Notes: generated from the letters alone by a model not told the origin. Positions 1 to 12,260 are shown, numbered from the stretch's first letter. The stretch: 64,000 bases of DNA from Vicia villosa (GCF_029867415.1 NC_081186.1:109556128-109620127); one strand, 5' to 3'. Numbers and translations are program-made.

Positions 1-146
1 ATTTAACCCTTAATCAACTCTTAGTCAATCCATCAATACATGAGATTTGAACAATAAACTTACTGACTTGGAATCACATAAAATCTGACTCGATTGATCT
101 TTGAATTTATTTCAGAGCTGGATCATCTCTTATTTCCCCCCCATTA

Positions 147-809
147 ATGGCTACGATTCTGATCTCTTGTACATTGATGTTATACCTAGGGTTTCACGAT
201 ACGTCCTCCAAAGCAGGAATCAGAAAGTGGCGCCATATCGGTGACATCAATTGGACGCCCTTCAGTGATTATGGTGATGTTGTCCCATTCGACCGCATCG
301 CATTATATTCCGGATGGTTAGCATGTGGGACTAACAGCATGGTCAGATATCTGCCAGAGCAGAGCATGCGATAGTTTGGACGTGTGCAGATGATACTAAG
401 ATCGTCATTTGAGGTTGCACCCGACACTGTTATCCTCCGAGAGCTCATTACTATCGTTGAGGATTAGGTGCATCATTTAGTCCGAGAGGAGTATCGGTGT
501 ATGCGGCCACCCAGAGCTGACACTGTGTAGATGGGTACGTGACATGATGCTCCTGGGTGTCCACTTAGGCCAGCGCACGAGGAGCTCTTGGAGAACCAAC
601 AGGCCGAGGATGACCATGCCACTTATCTCCTGCCGATATGCCAGCGGATACAGTTGATTGTCCAGGAGGCAATGGACAGAGGGATCATTGAAGAGGGCGG
701 TCTTGAGGCGGTTGCCATAGTGCAGAGGATGGTCAGTGAGGCGTCTGGTGCGGCGGCGTATAGGCGACAGAGGAGGTTGCATGGAGTTCGCATTAGGCAT
801 ACACAGTAG
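147..809 (+). pseudogene. Plant mobile domain (MAIN-like) pseudogene
   Basis: One reading frame can be followed across the interval but is broken by in-frame stops, first at 372-374 and again near 465 and 526. The visible segments resemble the C-terminal half of the plant mobile domain (aminotransferase-like, MAIN/MAIL family): a W-x-P-F/Y motif, an LYSGWLACG-like core, then MVRYLPEQSMR followed after the stop by FGRVQ. These match the family's usual YSGWL-CG...RYLPERVMRQFG block. The last segment (588-809) is an arginine-rich tail. In legumes such genes occur both as host genes and as cargo of Mutator-like transposons. Upstream exons are not visible, so this is a 5'-truncated, decayed copy. 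Family assignment is from recognised motifs; activity is excluded by the stops. Confidence 0.7.
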
Positions 810-824
810 TAGTAGTAGTAGTAG
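805..824 (+). repeat. (AGT)n microsatellite
   Basis: Between six and seven tandem AGT triplets. They overlap the terminal stop codon of the plant-mobile-domain pseudogene and add further in-frame stops. Confidence 0.9.
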
Positions 825-1059
825 CCTATGTTTTATTTATGACTTTTTTTGGTGTTGTAATATTTCGACATTTTGCACATATCCGAACAACTATTTCTAA
901 ATTATGATATCAATATTATTATAGTTTACGTATTTTTTATTTCCATTACATTTTATCGGATAATATGAGGTATTAATTTTAGTTGCTACGATGCTCCGAT
1001 TGTGACAATGTAATTTTGTTGTTTTTGAAAAATGAAGGACTAATAACACATTTAAAATA

Positions 1060-1160
1060 TGCATATCCGAAACTGGTGCATGGTATTTTTAGATATGCAT
1101 ATCCGAAATATTTGAAAGTGTGAAAAGGATGCCTTCGGATATGTATATTCGAAGGGCATT
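1060..1160. repeat. Clustered TATCCGAA palindromic motifs
   Basis: The motif ATATCCGAA or its complement recurs at about 1064, 1094 and 1136-1155, with a further relative near 880. The last copy is a 20-base imperfect palindrome (TTCGGATATG followed by TATATTCGAA). They lie just downstream of the plant-mobile-domain pseudogene and may belong to the same transposon. That link is inference. Confidence 0.45.
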
Positions 1161-1599
1161 TTGGGGTTTTCAAGGATGTTTTTCACCCTATATGAGAAAT
1201 TCTCATGTGAGACATTATTAGATATTAAAGATGTTAAATGGGGCGGTCTGACTCAGTATGCTTCAGTCTGGTGGGCCAATACATATAAATGGACTGAAGT
1301 TGTCAGCCTGATTACTTCATGGGCTATCAAAACTGAATTCGGCTCAGTTTCTAATGGGTTATGCGACCTGGTGGGTTAGCCCGATTGGTCAATCTGACTC
1401 ATATTTCAATATTATAGTTTTAATTTTATAAAAAAAAATGTAGTAATCAAAATTCATAACATTAGTAGAGAATAATCATAAACTTAGTTAAGTGATGTTT
1501 AAAATACTAGTCAAATCAACATCCACATATATGAATACTAAAAAAATATTTATCTAAAAGTATAAAGTAACTAATTATTATCTCCAATATCAAACTTTC

Positions 1600-2290
1600 T
1601 CTTCTTCTCACAACTAGGGGATATAATAGGTTGGGTCGAGTTAGGCTTTTCAAAGCCTAAGTCTGACTTGCTAAAATGTTCATAACCTAAGTCTGGTTTG
1701 TGACCTATCATAGACTTATTTGTCAGTCTGAGTTTAGCCTTTTCGAGACTTTATAACCCTATTAGCCTACTTAAAAGTCTATATCATATGAGAATATGTA
1801 AATAAACAATTCAACTAATGTTTTAAAAGACTAGAGATCAAAAGTACAATGAGATTAAATGTTTATTTGCATTGACTTATTTGAGCTTACATAGTAGTAT
1901 AAATTAGAGAGATTAGTTTGGGAGAACTTATGAAAATAACTTTTAACATTATTCATAAGATTTTTTTTAACTTATTTTCACAAGTTCTTCAAAATAACTA
2001 AGTTTTACTTTAATATAAAAAACGTTTACAATAGCGGCGCGGTTAATAGCACTTTTAAGTGCTATCAAAAACAAAAAAAGTGCTATTAAATAACTTATTT
2101 GGCGTAGTGGTATCAAATATAATATAAAAATAAAATTTTATTTATATTTATTAAAATAGGTTGATCTGATAGACTTAAAAGGTTTTTCTTATGACTTGTG
2201 GCCTAACCTATTTAATTAAATAAGTTTATAAAAAAGTCTAGACATTTTCTACTTAAAAACAGGCTGACTTCACCTTAGTATGTATAGACT
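1600..2290. repeat. Possible MITE-like remnant with internal foldback
   Basis: The ends contain loosely inverted, repeated words (AGGTTGG, GGCTTTTC and AGGCCT/GACTT types), but no clean terminal repeat or target duplication was found. Inside, 2043-2056 and 2076-2089 form a perfect 14-bp inverted repeat (TTAATAGCACTTTT) with a 19-bp spacer. I see no coding capacity. The class is unknown. Confidence 0.3.
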
Positions 2291-3239
2291 ACATCGTAGT
2301 ACTCTATTAATTGGTCACACTATTATCACCTCTACTCACAACCATTTCTTTAATCATATTATTTTAAAAATATATCACCATTCTCTTTAATATTTCTTTT
2401 TCACTTGAAATCACGATTATGTTGCCATATATTAGTTTAATCTTTTCTCTAAAACTACATAACATTATTTTATAAATTTATTTTTAATGTGTTAGCGTGA
2501 GGTCCGCTGGACTGATAACTTATAAAAAATATAGGTCTGATGGACCGGGTCAAAAAGATAGGATCATATTTTTTCACGACTCGATCCACATTAAAATATA
2601 ATATTTGGGGATCGGTCCGATGAATCGGATCTATTTTAGCAGCTTTATTAGATACCGAGATTACATTAAGTTTTTCTTATTTTGCATATCACCTATTAGG
2701 CTATTAGTTACCAAACAGGTCTTTGTGATGTGACTAATCATCAGAAACTATAAGAAAGTACTACACAAAGAGAGAAGAAAATGTGCTACACATGATTAGG
2801 TTAGAAAGAATGGACAGGGAGAGCAAATAGAAACACGACTAGGTGCTTGGAAAATGGAATGCTACAATGAATGAAAGTGAAAACTTAACGGCATTCTATT
2901 AGTATAGCTAGCTAGTGCGAATTACATGCTAAAGTAGATAATCAGATTGTGCAAGAAAATAAGGTTACTTTTCTTTTCATTTTGAATCATTATTGTAAGG
3001 ATTCAAACATTAGCTTAATGATGATCTTGAATTTAAGTCTACACGATTTGTTCTATCACACATCAATGGTTGTGACCGTATAATGATTTTCTTTTTTCTT
3101 TTTTTCACCTACTTATATATGGACATGTATATGGTAACTTATTTCATAATCTACGTGAATCAAATGCCATGTAAAACGTGGCACATTTTTGTATCATAAG
3201 ATAAAATATTATTTGTGAGTCTATCCATTAATCTTCACC

Positions 3240-4500
3240 CTTGATGTTGATAACTCTTTAAAAGAGTTATACCAAAGAAAAATTTGAATGAAAGTGTCCA
3301 CTAATCCCCTAGTGATGACATCTAATCAAGAAGATGACTCAAGCCTCATAAGTTAGATGATTCAGAGATCTAATTGAAGTGTTAATTAATTATTAAATCA
3401 AGTAGAGGATCTTAAATTCTAAAAGGTTAAGAGTAAGTCTTGAAGTACTAAGGCAATTACACTCACATAAAAAGGTTTTTCAAGCCCTCTATGTTTTAAT
3501 TAAAAATTCGTTAAAACCAATAAAGACATGTATGGAAGTGATTAAGAAGTGTTTCTAAACAATTAGAAATTTTAACTAACTGCATAATCGATTAAGGACT
3601 TGGTCTAACTGATTAAAGCAAGGAGGATATTTTCTATTCTATAAGAAAAATTATTAATCAATTATTCATAGAGTCGTTTTACGGATTCCTTTTTTGAATT
3701 AGGGTTGCCACCTTTGAAGTATTTACTTAATTAAAAAATGTGTTTATTGATTAATTCATTTAATATGACCTCTAGATCATTTCCTCTTTTAGGAAAAAAA
3801 ATTTCATATAAAAGAGGTTTCTCCTTGTTTCATTTTACAAATTGAAACCTATATATTATTCTTCTACTCTCTTTGTTTTTGAAATTTATTTTGCATGAAA
3901 ATTGATGTAGTTCTGAAAGACCTAAAAGCCCTTGTGACATTAGTGTTGTGACAAATGTTGTGCTTAATCTGCTTTGCTTAAGCGTGTGATTCTTGTGTGA
4001 AATATTTGTGTAAATAATTTGAAGGTTGCAAGTTAAACTTGATAAAATCTCTGTTTGCTGGTTCTTGAACAAAACTAGTGTAAAAACTCTGTTTGTTAGT
4101 TCTTGAGCTAAATCACTGTAAAAGTTGTGTTTGTTGGTTCCTGAGTTAAGTCTGTGTAAAATCATTATTTGCTAGTGGAGATTCGTGGGTCGATCCTATA
4201 AAAAGCTCAAGTCTGATTTTTAGTGGAACTCTCGAGAGGAAACTCCTAGAGACATGAGTAAGCCAAGTGGTTAGGCCGAACCTATATAAATTTTTGATAC
4301 ACTTTTTCTATCTATTATCTCTTTATTTTCAGTTGTTTATTTTATCTCTATTGCGTGTATCTCTTTTACCCCATTTTCTTTCTATTATTTTGTTGTTTAA
4401 TCTCTGTTACTTTATCGAACTAATAAAATCATTTTAAAGGTCATGTTTTTATAAATTACTTTCGAATTTTAAATAAAACAATTCATTTCCCCTTCTCTTA
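3240..4500 (+). repeat. SIRE/Maximus-type LTR remnant (solo or truncated)
   Basis: The segment has features of legume SIRE/Maximus LTRs: ATCGATTA-type words, a TATA-like CATATAAAAGAGG near 3805, and a T-rich 3' end running into AACAATTCATTTCCCCTTC near 4480. No primer-binding site follows and no retroviral ORF is attached. It is therefore a solo LTR or a fragment. Borders are approximate. Confidence 0.35.
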
Positions 4501-5150
4501 TTTTTGAAGTCAATTGGTCAATAAATTATTGTGGTGATAATTTGACAATATTAATTTATCTATCACTAACTTTATTACTAACTTTTTGTAGTAGAATAAC
4601 TTATCTTAATCTATTTGAAATGATTTCAATCTTAATATGTTTGGTTTATTTTTGTATAAGTTTTGTTGGTTTAGTTATTTACGATTAATTTTTTTTCTTA
4701 TCTCTGCACTCTTTTTTCTTCACAATTTTTTTATGTCATTAGCTTTTTTTTTGGGTGAGATCTTAATTATTCATAGGAGCTCTCATACATTTTTTAGTTT
4801 TCTTTAATTTTCTTGAAGATAAACTTTTCTAAAACTAAGATGTACAGAATTGTCATACCTTTAATTTTGTTTATTAATGTATTATATCAGGGTGTTTCTT
4901 AACTAATTTTTTTAAAAGTTAATTTCATTGAAATGCTTTAGATGTCACATTTTTTATTTTTTACTTAGAAAAACACACGCTTTGATGTAGGATGGTTGAT
5001 TGTGCGTATCGAAGAAGAAACTGCGTGTAGGAAACGTTCAGCAGAATTTATGAAAGTTTAGTGTTTAATGTCAGAATGACTCTTATAATACCTTTTCGGC
5101 CCAAAAACAACATTTTAATATACCTTTCAGGCTCGGAAATAGCATTTTAA

Positions 5151-5240
5151 TATTTTCCATAATTTTAGCAATTTCTAATTTATTTTCCACAATTTTAGCA
5201 ATTTCTAATTTATTTTTCACAATTTTAGCAATTTCTATTT
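5151..5240 (+). repeat. 30-bp tandem repeat (x3) in gypsy left LTR
   Basis: The unit AATTTTAGCAATTTCTAATT plus TATTTTCCAC is repeated about three times in the left LTR. The right LTR has a single such unit, so copy number changed after, or by slippage during, insertion. Confidence 0.85.
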
Positions 5241-5496
5241 TCGAATATTTTTATAATTAGGGTTTCGTTTTCTTTATTTAAACACGTTTGGGTGTGGTTG
5301 TCAAGGTTATCTTTTATCATAATAAAATTTAATAGTTTTCTCTTTCTAGTGGATTCTAGAGTTTTATCTGACAGATTTGTCGCTTGCAAACTTGTGTTTC
5401 GTTCCAGGGCTTAGCGTTTGCTAATTCTTATTGATTCTAACTGTGCCAGGTAGCATCAGAGAAGGTTTTCTCTTATTTATTTTTGTAGCTTGATCA

Positions 5497-7542
5497 ATGA
5501 AAAATCAACTAGTTACTGGAGCAGACCTTGAGGGAATTACCAAGACTTTTACCATGGCCCTAACTACTTTGATTGAGCAGATGGCGACTTTAACAACTCA
5601 GGTGAATAACGCCAACAACAATGAGAACCAATGAAGATACGTGATAGGAGAACCGATTAGGGTTCTGCAGTGTGGAAATTATCGTGCTATTATTGCAGAT
5701 AATTTGAGTTCTAAAGAATAAGAACCTGACGACGAAAAGATAGTTGATCATGGGAATTGATAGTGTAACCATGACTATCGAGTGAAGGTTGATATTTCAT
5801 TGTTTAACGAGACAATGAGAGTGGAAGAGTTTCTAGATTGGCATATCGACGTTCATAGATTCTTCGATGTTATGGGCATCTTTGAGAACAAGAAATTTAA
5901 GATGGTGGCGATCAAGCTAAAGAGTACTGCTGTTATTTGATGGGATAAACTTGTTGTTTAGAGGTAGAGGCAAAGGAATGGGTCGGTTAGAGCTTGGTGA
6001 AGAATGAAACAATTGATGTTGGAGTAGTTTTTACTGTAGGATTATAAACAAATTCTTTATAAAATGTATATTGAGTGTGTTCACGGCAACATAATTGTTA
6101 TAGAATACACAGTTGAGTTCTTGAATTTTTCTGAGGGCAATGAGCGTGGAGAGCCAAAGATCAGAAATTAGCTCAATACATCAATGGCTTAAAATTGCAG
6201 GAGAAGATGAATTTATAGACTGTATGGAATGTGGATGAATTTATGGAGAAATCCCCTCGAAATTTCTCATCTTTTAAGTATTCGCTTTAGAATAACTTTG
6301 AATTAGCAGGCATTCGCCTTAGAATAACTTTGAATCAGCAGGCAACAAGGAAAATAGTATAGTAACCATAGCGAAATAAGGTGATTAGCAGCCCTAGCAG
6401 TGTGCAGTAGGGTAAAACACTAATTAGAGGCAGAATAATTTATATGCTAAATCCCCAGGAGACATGTGTTATCGTTGTAATGGAAGAGGTCACAGATCAC
6501 ATGTTTATCCAACAAGAAGATTCATAGTTATTGCGAAAGAATGGGGAGAGGAAAAGGAAAGAGAAAGATATGCAATTGAGAACGGTGAATATGCATGGGT
6601 TGATTGTGTAGAGGAAGAATATGATGAGAGGGTAAACTTTATGTTGAAGAGAAATTTACTAGCATCCAAAGATGAAGGACAATGCAAGAATTTATTTAAA
6701 ACACATTATTTTATCAAAATAAGGTGGGTAGTCTAATCGTGCATAATGGAAGCACGGAAAATTTGGTGTCGCAGAAATTGGTAGATTATTTCAAGTTGTC
6801 CTCAGAACCCTATGAGTAGCCATACATCATCAACTGGGTAAGCAAGGGCTACTATGTTCGAGTAACACTAACCTGTAGAGTTCCTATCTCTATCGAAAAG
6901 TATTATAGAGAAGAGGTACTTTGTGATGTTCTTTATATGGGTGTTTGTCATATTTTATTTGGTAGGCCTTGGAAGTTTGATAATGATATCACTTATCGAG
7001 GACTGGATAACGCGATGAAGTTTACATGGGGCACACATAAAATTGCTATGGCTCATGCTTTGCACTTTGATAAGAATTCATGAGGAAAGAAGTCTAATTT
7101 CTTGGTGATGACGCAAATTAAAAACAAGCTTGATGAGGCTATTAAAGAAACTAAAATTTTATGTCCAGTGGTGATTAAAGGGCTTATGAGTGTTGTAAAG
7201 GAGGAAACATCAATTCCAAGATAAGTGCTAGTGATCATAGAGGACTTCAAAGAGTTGGCCGCAAATGAGCGACCAAACGATTTTTCTCCTATGCGAGATA
7301 AATGCAGGAAAATTAAAGTTTTCAATATGGGAAGCATTGTGATCGTGTTTGTGCGTAAGGAGTGGTTTCCAGTTGGTACTTATTGCAAGTTGCAACCATG
7401 CAAGTATGACCCGTTCAAAGTGACCCGAAAGATCAATGATAATGCTTATGTGGTAACATTTTATGAATATATCGATACTTTCAACGTTGCTGATGAGACT
7501 TTTTACCAAGAGAACTCGGGGTCAAGTTTTTCGCTGGTTTAG
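5497..7542 (+). pseudogene. Gypsy gag-protease-integrase-tail pseudogene
   Basis: This is the decayed coding part of the surrounding gypsy element, with many stops and frameshifts. Around 5780-5950 a gag segment can be read (EEFLDW, RFFDVMGI, then a WWDK-like spot decayed to a stop). At 6464-6520 lies a zinc knuckle reading CYRCNGRGHRSHVYP, in which the last cysteine has become tyrosine. A longer frame from 6464 to 6736 follows. Protease-like sequence appears around 6760-7020 (VSQKLVDYF, then HILFGRPW with FD). From 7225 to 7542 a 105-codon frame ends with the gypsy integrase C-terminal module (PVGTY-KL-P-KY-PFKV-RKINDNAYVV, then TFNVAD). The jump from protease to that tail shows that RT, RNase H and the integrase core were deleted. 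Confidence 0.75.
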
Positions 7543-7902
7543 GATAGAGATGTAGGAAGGTTAGCTGCGCGTATCGAATAAGAAGCCCCATATCGAAAAG
7601 ATTCGATAGGATTTATACAAGTTTGGTGTCCAATATCAAAATGACTCTATTTTATTTTCCACAATTTTAGCAATTTCTATTTTATTTTTGTTTGTCAATA
7701 TTTTTAACATTAGCGTTTCTTTTTTCGTATTTAAACAATTTTAGATATTTCTGATAAGATTATCTTTTATCATAATAAAATTTAATTATTCTTTGTTTAC
7801 AGTGGATTCTATATTTTTATCAGACAAGATTATTATTTACAAATTTATATTTTATTCTAAAATCTAACACTCTAATTCTTTTTGATTCCGATCGGTGTCA
7901 CA

Positions 7903-9105
7903 CGATTGGATACAACACATATCAATGCAAATCAAGATATATTCCTTTTATCATTTTCTCTTGGTGAACAATAAAAGTTCTCTTTATTATATAATTTTGC
8001 ATGCCCATGTCCCATCACTCCCTCCTATTTCATATTATTTATCTCTATTAATATAATTTTGCCAACATACTTAGGGCACTATCCCTTTCCTCACTGTGGA
8101 TGCTTTTCCTTAAATATTATAAAAGTCGGAATGAAAGTTGAAATTTTTCTATCAACTTTTCCTCGACAAAGAACAACCAGAAGGTCTATAAACCTAGAGA
8201 AAATAGCAATCGTTCAATTGATCCCCACATTCAACTATCCTATTGTGTTTGTTCAGAAAAAATTTCCAGGACCATTATTTTTTTGGAAAGTTTTGATAGG
8301 ACCATTGTACCATGCTTTATTAATTAATAATCTCATGTTTACCGTGAATAAAGAATATTATCAATTTAAAGCTTTTTTAAAAAGTTTACTATTTCAACTT
8401 ATTTGAATGGCATCATGACGTAAAAAAGTTTTCTTTTTGTATGGAAAACAGTGACGGCCAAGAGGGTGATAAAGTAAAATTAGCAAAATTATTTGGTGAA
8501 ACTATATTAGAGAATTCAAAAAATAGAGCATTTTTTATATTTTAATATGGGAGATATTTTTCAAATGAGTGATTTAAAAATAAAAATTAAGAGAAAAAAA
8601 TTATAGACTTTAGCGTAAAATTATTTAATTCGTAAGTGTTTTATAATAAATATGTGTACACTAATACATTATACAAATATTTTAACAAAAATGCTAATCA
8701 ATCTCTTTTATTTTCACACTTACTTTTTTATTAATTTGTATAAACTATTAACTTTGTCAGAAATTAAGGGGAAAGAAAATTTAATCATCTAAAAATAACT
8801 TCATTTAAAATTAAGGCAAATATTTAAAATCAAATGGATTGAATTGTTGGTCTGGAATTTAACTCTTGATATTTATAAATTAATAATTTTTTAAAAAAAA
8901 AACTCATACTAAAATAATTCCTTTAGAACTAACTATAAATAAAAAGGATTAAGTTATTAATATTTTTAATAATAATTTTAAATCTGATTCATCAACTTTT
9001 TATATATAACTTTTGTAAATAAATAATATTTGCTCTGATTTTATTATTCTTATTGTTTTCTCATATTATTCTCATATGTTATTTTCTTTCTCATGTATTC
9101 TCTTT
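7903..9105. other. AT-rich intergenic stretch
   Basis: No supported gene. A 115-codon frame at 8059-8406 starts at TTG, has no recognisable domain and shows strong AT bias; I do not accept it as a gene. Confidence 0.5.
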
Positions 9106-9108
9106 TTA

Positions 9109-9435
9109 GTGTATGTTTGGTTTGGCTTTTGGAAGGGTCAAAAGCACTTCTATAGATGTAGAATTGATTTTGAGTGATTTAAAGATGTTTGTTTAGGCAA
9201 AAGTAGAATTGATTCTGTCTTCAGAATTGATTCTACTTGAAGCTAGAATTTGTAGCTTCTGCCTCCAGAATTGATTCTGGATGTTTTTTACACTGAAATT
9301 TATTATTCAACTCACTTTTACATAAATGTATCCAAACATAAATCAATTCTGCTAAACTCAATTCTGTTATAATCAATTCTACCAAACTCAATTCTACTAT
9401 AATCAATTCTGTCCACCGCCAATCCAAACACACCC
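9109..9435. mobile_element. PIF/Harbinger-like MITE
   Basis: A 327-bp element with imperfect terminal inverted repeats: left GTGTATGTTTGGTTTGGC, right (complement) GGGTGTGTTTGGATTGGC. It is flanked by TTA on both sides (9106-9108 and 9436-9438), the 3-bp target preference of PIF/Harbinger transposons. The interior carries many copies of AGAATTGATT in both orientations, giving a partly self-complementary element. It has no coding capacity. A diverged relative lies about 0.65 kb downstream. Confidence 0.75.
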
Positions 9436-9479
9436 TTAATCTTTTTTCTTTAATGAATATGACTATGTATGAGTATCAA

Positions 9480-10078
9480 CTAATTGTTTCCCCTTCTAGT
9501 CTTTGGAGAGGCTAAATTTATGAGACCAAATTTTAATTTTAATGATAGTAGCTTAAAAAAGCAAGTCCCTATTATAATTAGAACATGTCCCACATTAAGC
9601 ATGGTGAAACCCAGATTAAGAGGGTTGGGGGATTTGCCGACAAACTTTGGATTAACAACTGTCTTTCTGCCTTAATTAGGCCATAGGTCTCCCCTAAGTG
9701 TCACACTCTTTGTTTCAGACCATCAACATTTTGGTTCTTGGCTAGCTAGCTAGGGCCTTTTCATTTGGAGGCTTTTCTCCCATTTTGTGTAAACATCTAC
9801 AACTTGAAAGTTTCAAAAAATTTCCAATAAAAATTGATTATTTGACCAGCAGTAAGAATTTGAATTTATGAATTTAAAAGGTAGGTTTAAATTTCATTTA
9901 AAAGGTAGGGTCATATGATAATAGTATATATATAATTAAAATAAATATATACTATTATTAAATACAAGTAAGAGTTTCAATGGAATTGGTTCAGTTGGTA
10001 AAATTGACTTACAATGAAGGTTGGTTCAGTCGATAAAATTGATTTACTATATGATTAAATTTAGTTTTATAAGATTTA
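9480..10078. other. Intergenic stretch between two MITE copies
   Basis: No supported gene. A 63-codon frame at 9484-9675 is not recognised. Around 9985-10050 the phrase GGTTCAGT-G-TAAAATTGA occurs twice. It is too weak to call a tRNA-derived element. Confidence 0.4.
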
Positions 10079-10370
10079 GAATCATTTTACAGATGTAAAA
10101 TTGATTCGGTGTGATTTTAAAGTATTTAATTTTTTACAAATAAAATTAATTCTGTCTTTAGAATTGATTATATTTAAAGTTATAATTTATAGTTTCTGCA
10201 TTAGTATTAATTTTGGATGATTTTTTATTAAAATTTATTATTCAACTTACTTTTACATTAAAGTATCTACATATAAATCAATTCTACAAAATTTAATTTT
10301 GTTAAAATTAATTTTATCAATTTTAATTCTTATAAAATCAATTCCTTGCAAAGCCGATCAAAACACACTC
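10079..10370. mobile_element. Diverged second copy of the Harbinger-like MITE
   Basis: The sequence follows the 9109-9435 element block by block: GATGTA(A)AATTGATT, TTCTGTCTT-AGAATTGATT, TTTATTATTCAACT-ACTTTTACAT, and a right end CAAAACACACTC followed by TTA. The left terminal repeat is missing or too decayed to see, so the left border is approximate. It is older than its neighbour, judged by the many substitutions. Confidence 0.65.
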
Positions 10371-10737
10371 TTAAAAATTCTTTAAAAAAACTCTTAATTA
10401 TATAAATGTCTCATTTATAAGTAATATGTAAAAACCTGTTATTAATGTTTTTTTGAACTTTAATGTCCGCTTCAATTTTAGTCTAGAACAAAAAATAGTA
10501 TTAGTATGAGCACTATATTAAAAAAGAGGAGGGACATTCTTACTCCAAGAATAAATTATTAAAACTTACTCCATATTTTGACTATTAATTTTGTTTAATA
10601 TAATGTCTAAAAATAATAAACAATTAAATAAAAAGAGAGAAAATAATACTCATTAGTTTAGATTGAAAATAATTAATGGTCAAGATGTAGAGTAAGTGTT
10701 GATAACTTACTCTTGGAGTAAGATTATTGTTAAAAAA

Positions 10738-11560
10738 ATTTGGTTGGGCCTAACTCATCCATACAAAACCGGTTTAAGATCCGGTGGCCACCTTCTATGG
10801 ATAAGTTAGGCCCAACCACATTTCATAACATGGTATCAAGAGTCTCGTTTAAGATCCGGTGGGCCACTTTCTATGGTTTCCGCTATCGGGTCACCCACCA
10901 TTTATTTTTTCACGCTCCAGTTGTGTATTCCTGGGCGTGAGGGGGTATGTTAAGAGTCCCGCATCAGACAATATATGGCCTGAACATGTCCTTATAAGTG
11001 GGGGCAATTCTCACCCTACAAGCTAGTTTTGTAAGGTTGAGTTAGGCCTAACCACATTTCTTAACATGGTATTAGAGTCTCGTTTAAGATCCGGTGGGCC
11101 ACCTTCTATGATTTTCGCTATCGGGCCACCCACCATTTATTTTTCCACGCTCCAATTATGTATTCATGGGCGTGAGGGGTGTGTTAAGAGTCTCATATCT
11201 GACAATATATGGCTTGAACATGTCCTTATAAGTGGGGGCAGTCCTCACCATTAAAGTCGGTTTTGTAGGGTTGAGTTAGGCCCAACCACATTTCTTAACA
11301 TGGTATCAAAGGCTGGTTTAAGATCCGGTGGGCCACCTTCTATGGTTTCCGTTATCGGGCCTATAAAGAAATGTGGTTAGGCCTAACTCAACCTTACAAA
11401 ATTGGCTTGTAAGGTGAGGATTGCCTCCACTTTTAAGGACATGTTCAAGCCATATATTGTTCGATGTGAGACTCTTAACACACCCCCTCACGTCAAGGAC
11501 TAGACAATTGGAGCGTGGAAATAAATGATGGGTGTGTTGAGAGTCCCACATCTAACAATA
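10738..11560. mobile_element. Tandem and inverted array of a short TRIM retroelement
   Basis: A 119-bp LTR (TGTTAAGAGT ... TTTCTTAACA) occurs complete at 10948-11066 and 11182-11300 on the plus strand. It also occurs inverted at about 11363-11480, with partial copies at about 10801-10830 and 11533-11560. Each plus-strand LTR end is followed directly by a primer-binding-like TGGTATcA-AG sequence and a shared internal segment of about 115 bp (ATCCGGTGGGCCACCTTCTATGG ... GGGCGTGAGGG, in part). The order LTR-internal-LTR-internal is that of a tandem TRIM array, of the kind made by unequal LTR recombination. No coding capacity. Family name not assigned. Confidence 0.8.
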
Positions 11561-12160
11561 AATGATGTGAGATTCTTTTTCATGATCTAACTAACATTCT
11601 ATGACATGATTTTAAATTGAGGTTGCGCTTGTATCATGATTATTATCGGAAATAAATTGATGCAGTTACAATCACAATTTAAATCTGTTAATGATCTATT
11701 CTATTAAAATTAAATACAACTTCAACACTTACCTTAAGTTTCTATATGTTAAATATGTTTGCATCTTATTCGTTAAAAATTAATTTAAAAGATTAAAACG
11801 CTCTTACATATTCATACATTTGACCGTCTCAAAGCTAAGTAATGTGGAACTTTAAATATATTTCAAGAATACAATTACAACTTCAACAAACAACACTATG
11901 GTGTATTTTCTTGTGTAAAGTGAAGAATGTTCTATTACATATTTACCACATATAATAACTTAATAAAACATTGGGTGTAAAAAACGTGTAGTAAACTAAT
12001 AACGGTAGGTGAGTGTAGGGACGAGATAAAATGCAAAGGCAGGGTGTAACATCTAAATCAAAATAAAAGCACACATTCAATAATTCTGATTAGATGATGG
12101 GTTGAAAGGGGTTTAGCTTTAGAAGAATATTTAGTCTCATCAACTTTCTTTTTTGAAAAC
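11561..12160. other. AT-rich stretch before the assembly gap
   Basis: No gene or clear repeat recognised. It ends at the run of undetermined bases. Confidence 0.5.
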
Positions 12161-12260
12161 NNNNNNNNNNNNNNNNNNNNNNNNNNNNNNNNNNNNNNNN
12201 NNNNNNNNNNNNNNNNNNNNNNNNNNNNNNNNNNNNNNNNNNNNNNNNNNNNNNNNNNNN
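12161..12260. other. Assembly gap (100 N)
   Basis: Exactly 100 undetermined bases, the conventional placeholder for a gap of unknown size. The sequence immediately to its right is a duplicate of sequence 10 kb downstream, so the join should be treated with caution. Confidence 0.99.

Larger units (their letters stand above)
4983..7902 (+). mobile_element. Decayed Ty3/gypsy element with internal pol deletion
   Basis: Two diverged direct repeats bound the element: 4983-5448 and 7549-7902. Both begin GATGTAGGA and share blocks such as AATGACTCT, CCACAATTTTAGCAATTTCT, TATCTTTTATCATAATAAAATTTAA and AGTGGATTCTA. A degenerate initiator-Met primer site (GGTAGCATCAGAGA) follows the left LTR. Between the LTRs one can read remnants of gag, a zinc knuckle, protease-like sequence and the extreme C-terminus of integrase. 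Reverse transcriptase, RNase H and the integrase core are missing. The whole is only about 2.9 kb, so it is an internally deleted, non-autonomous and now dead copy. Target duplications could not be recognised. Confidence 0.8.

Noticed and set aside
8059..8406. 115-codon frame
   Set aside because: Starts at TTG, no recognisable domain, very AT-rich context, no promoter or splice context.
9985..10050. Second SINE or tRNA-like head from GGTTCAGT words
   Set aside because: The repeated phrase does not give a box A and box B in proper spacing.
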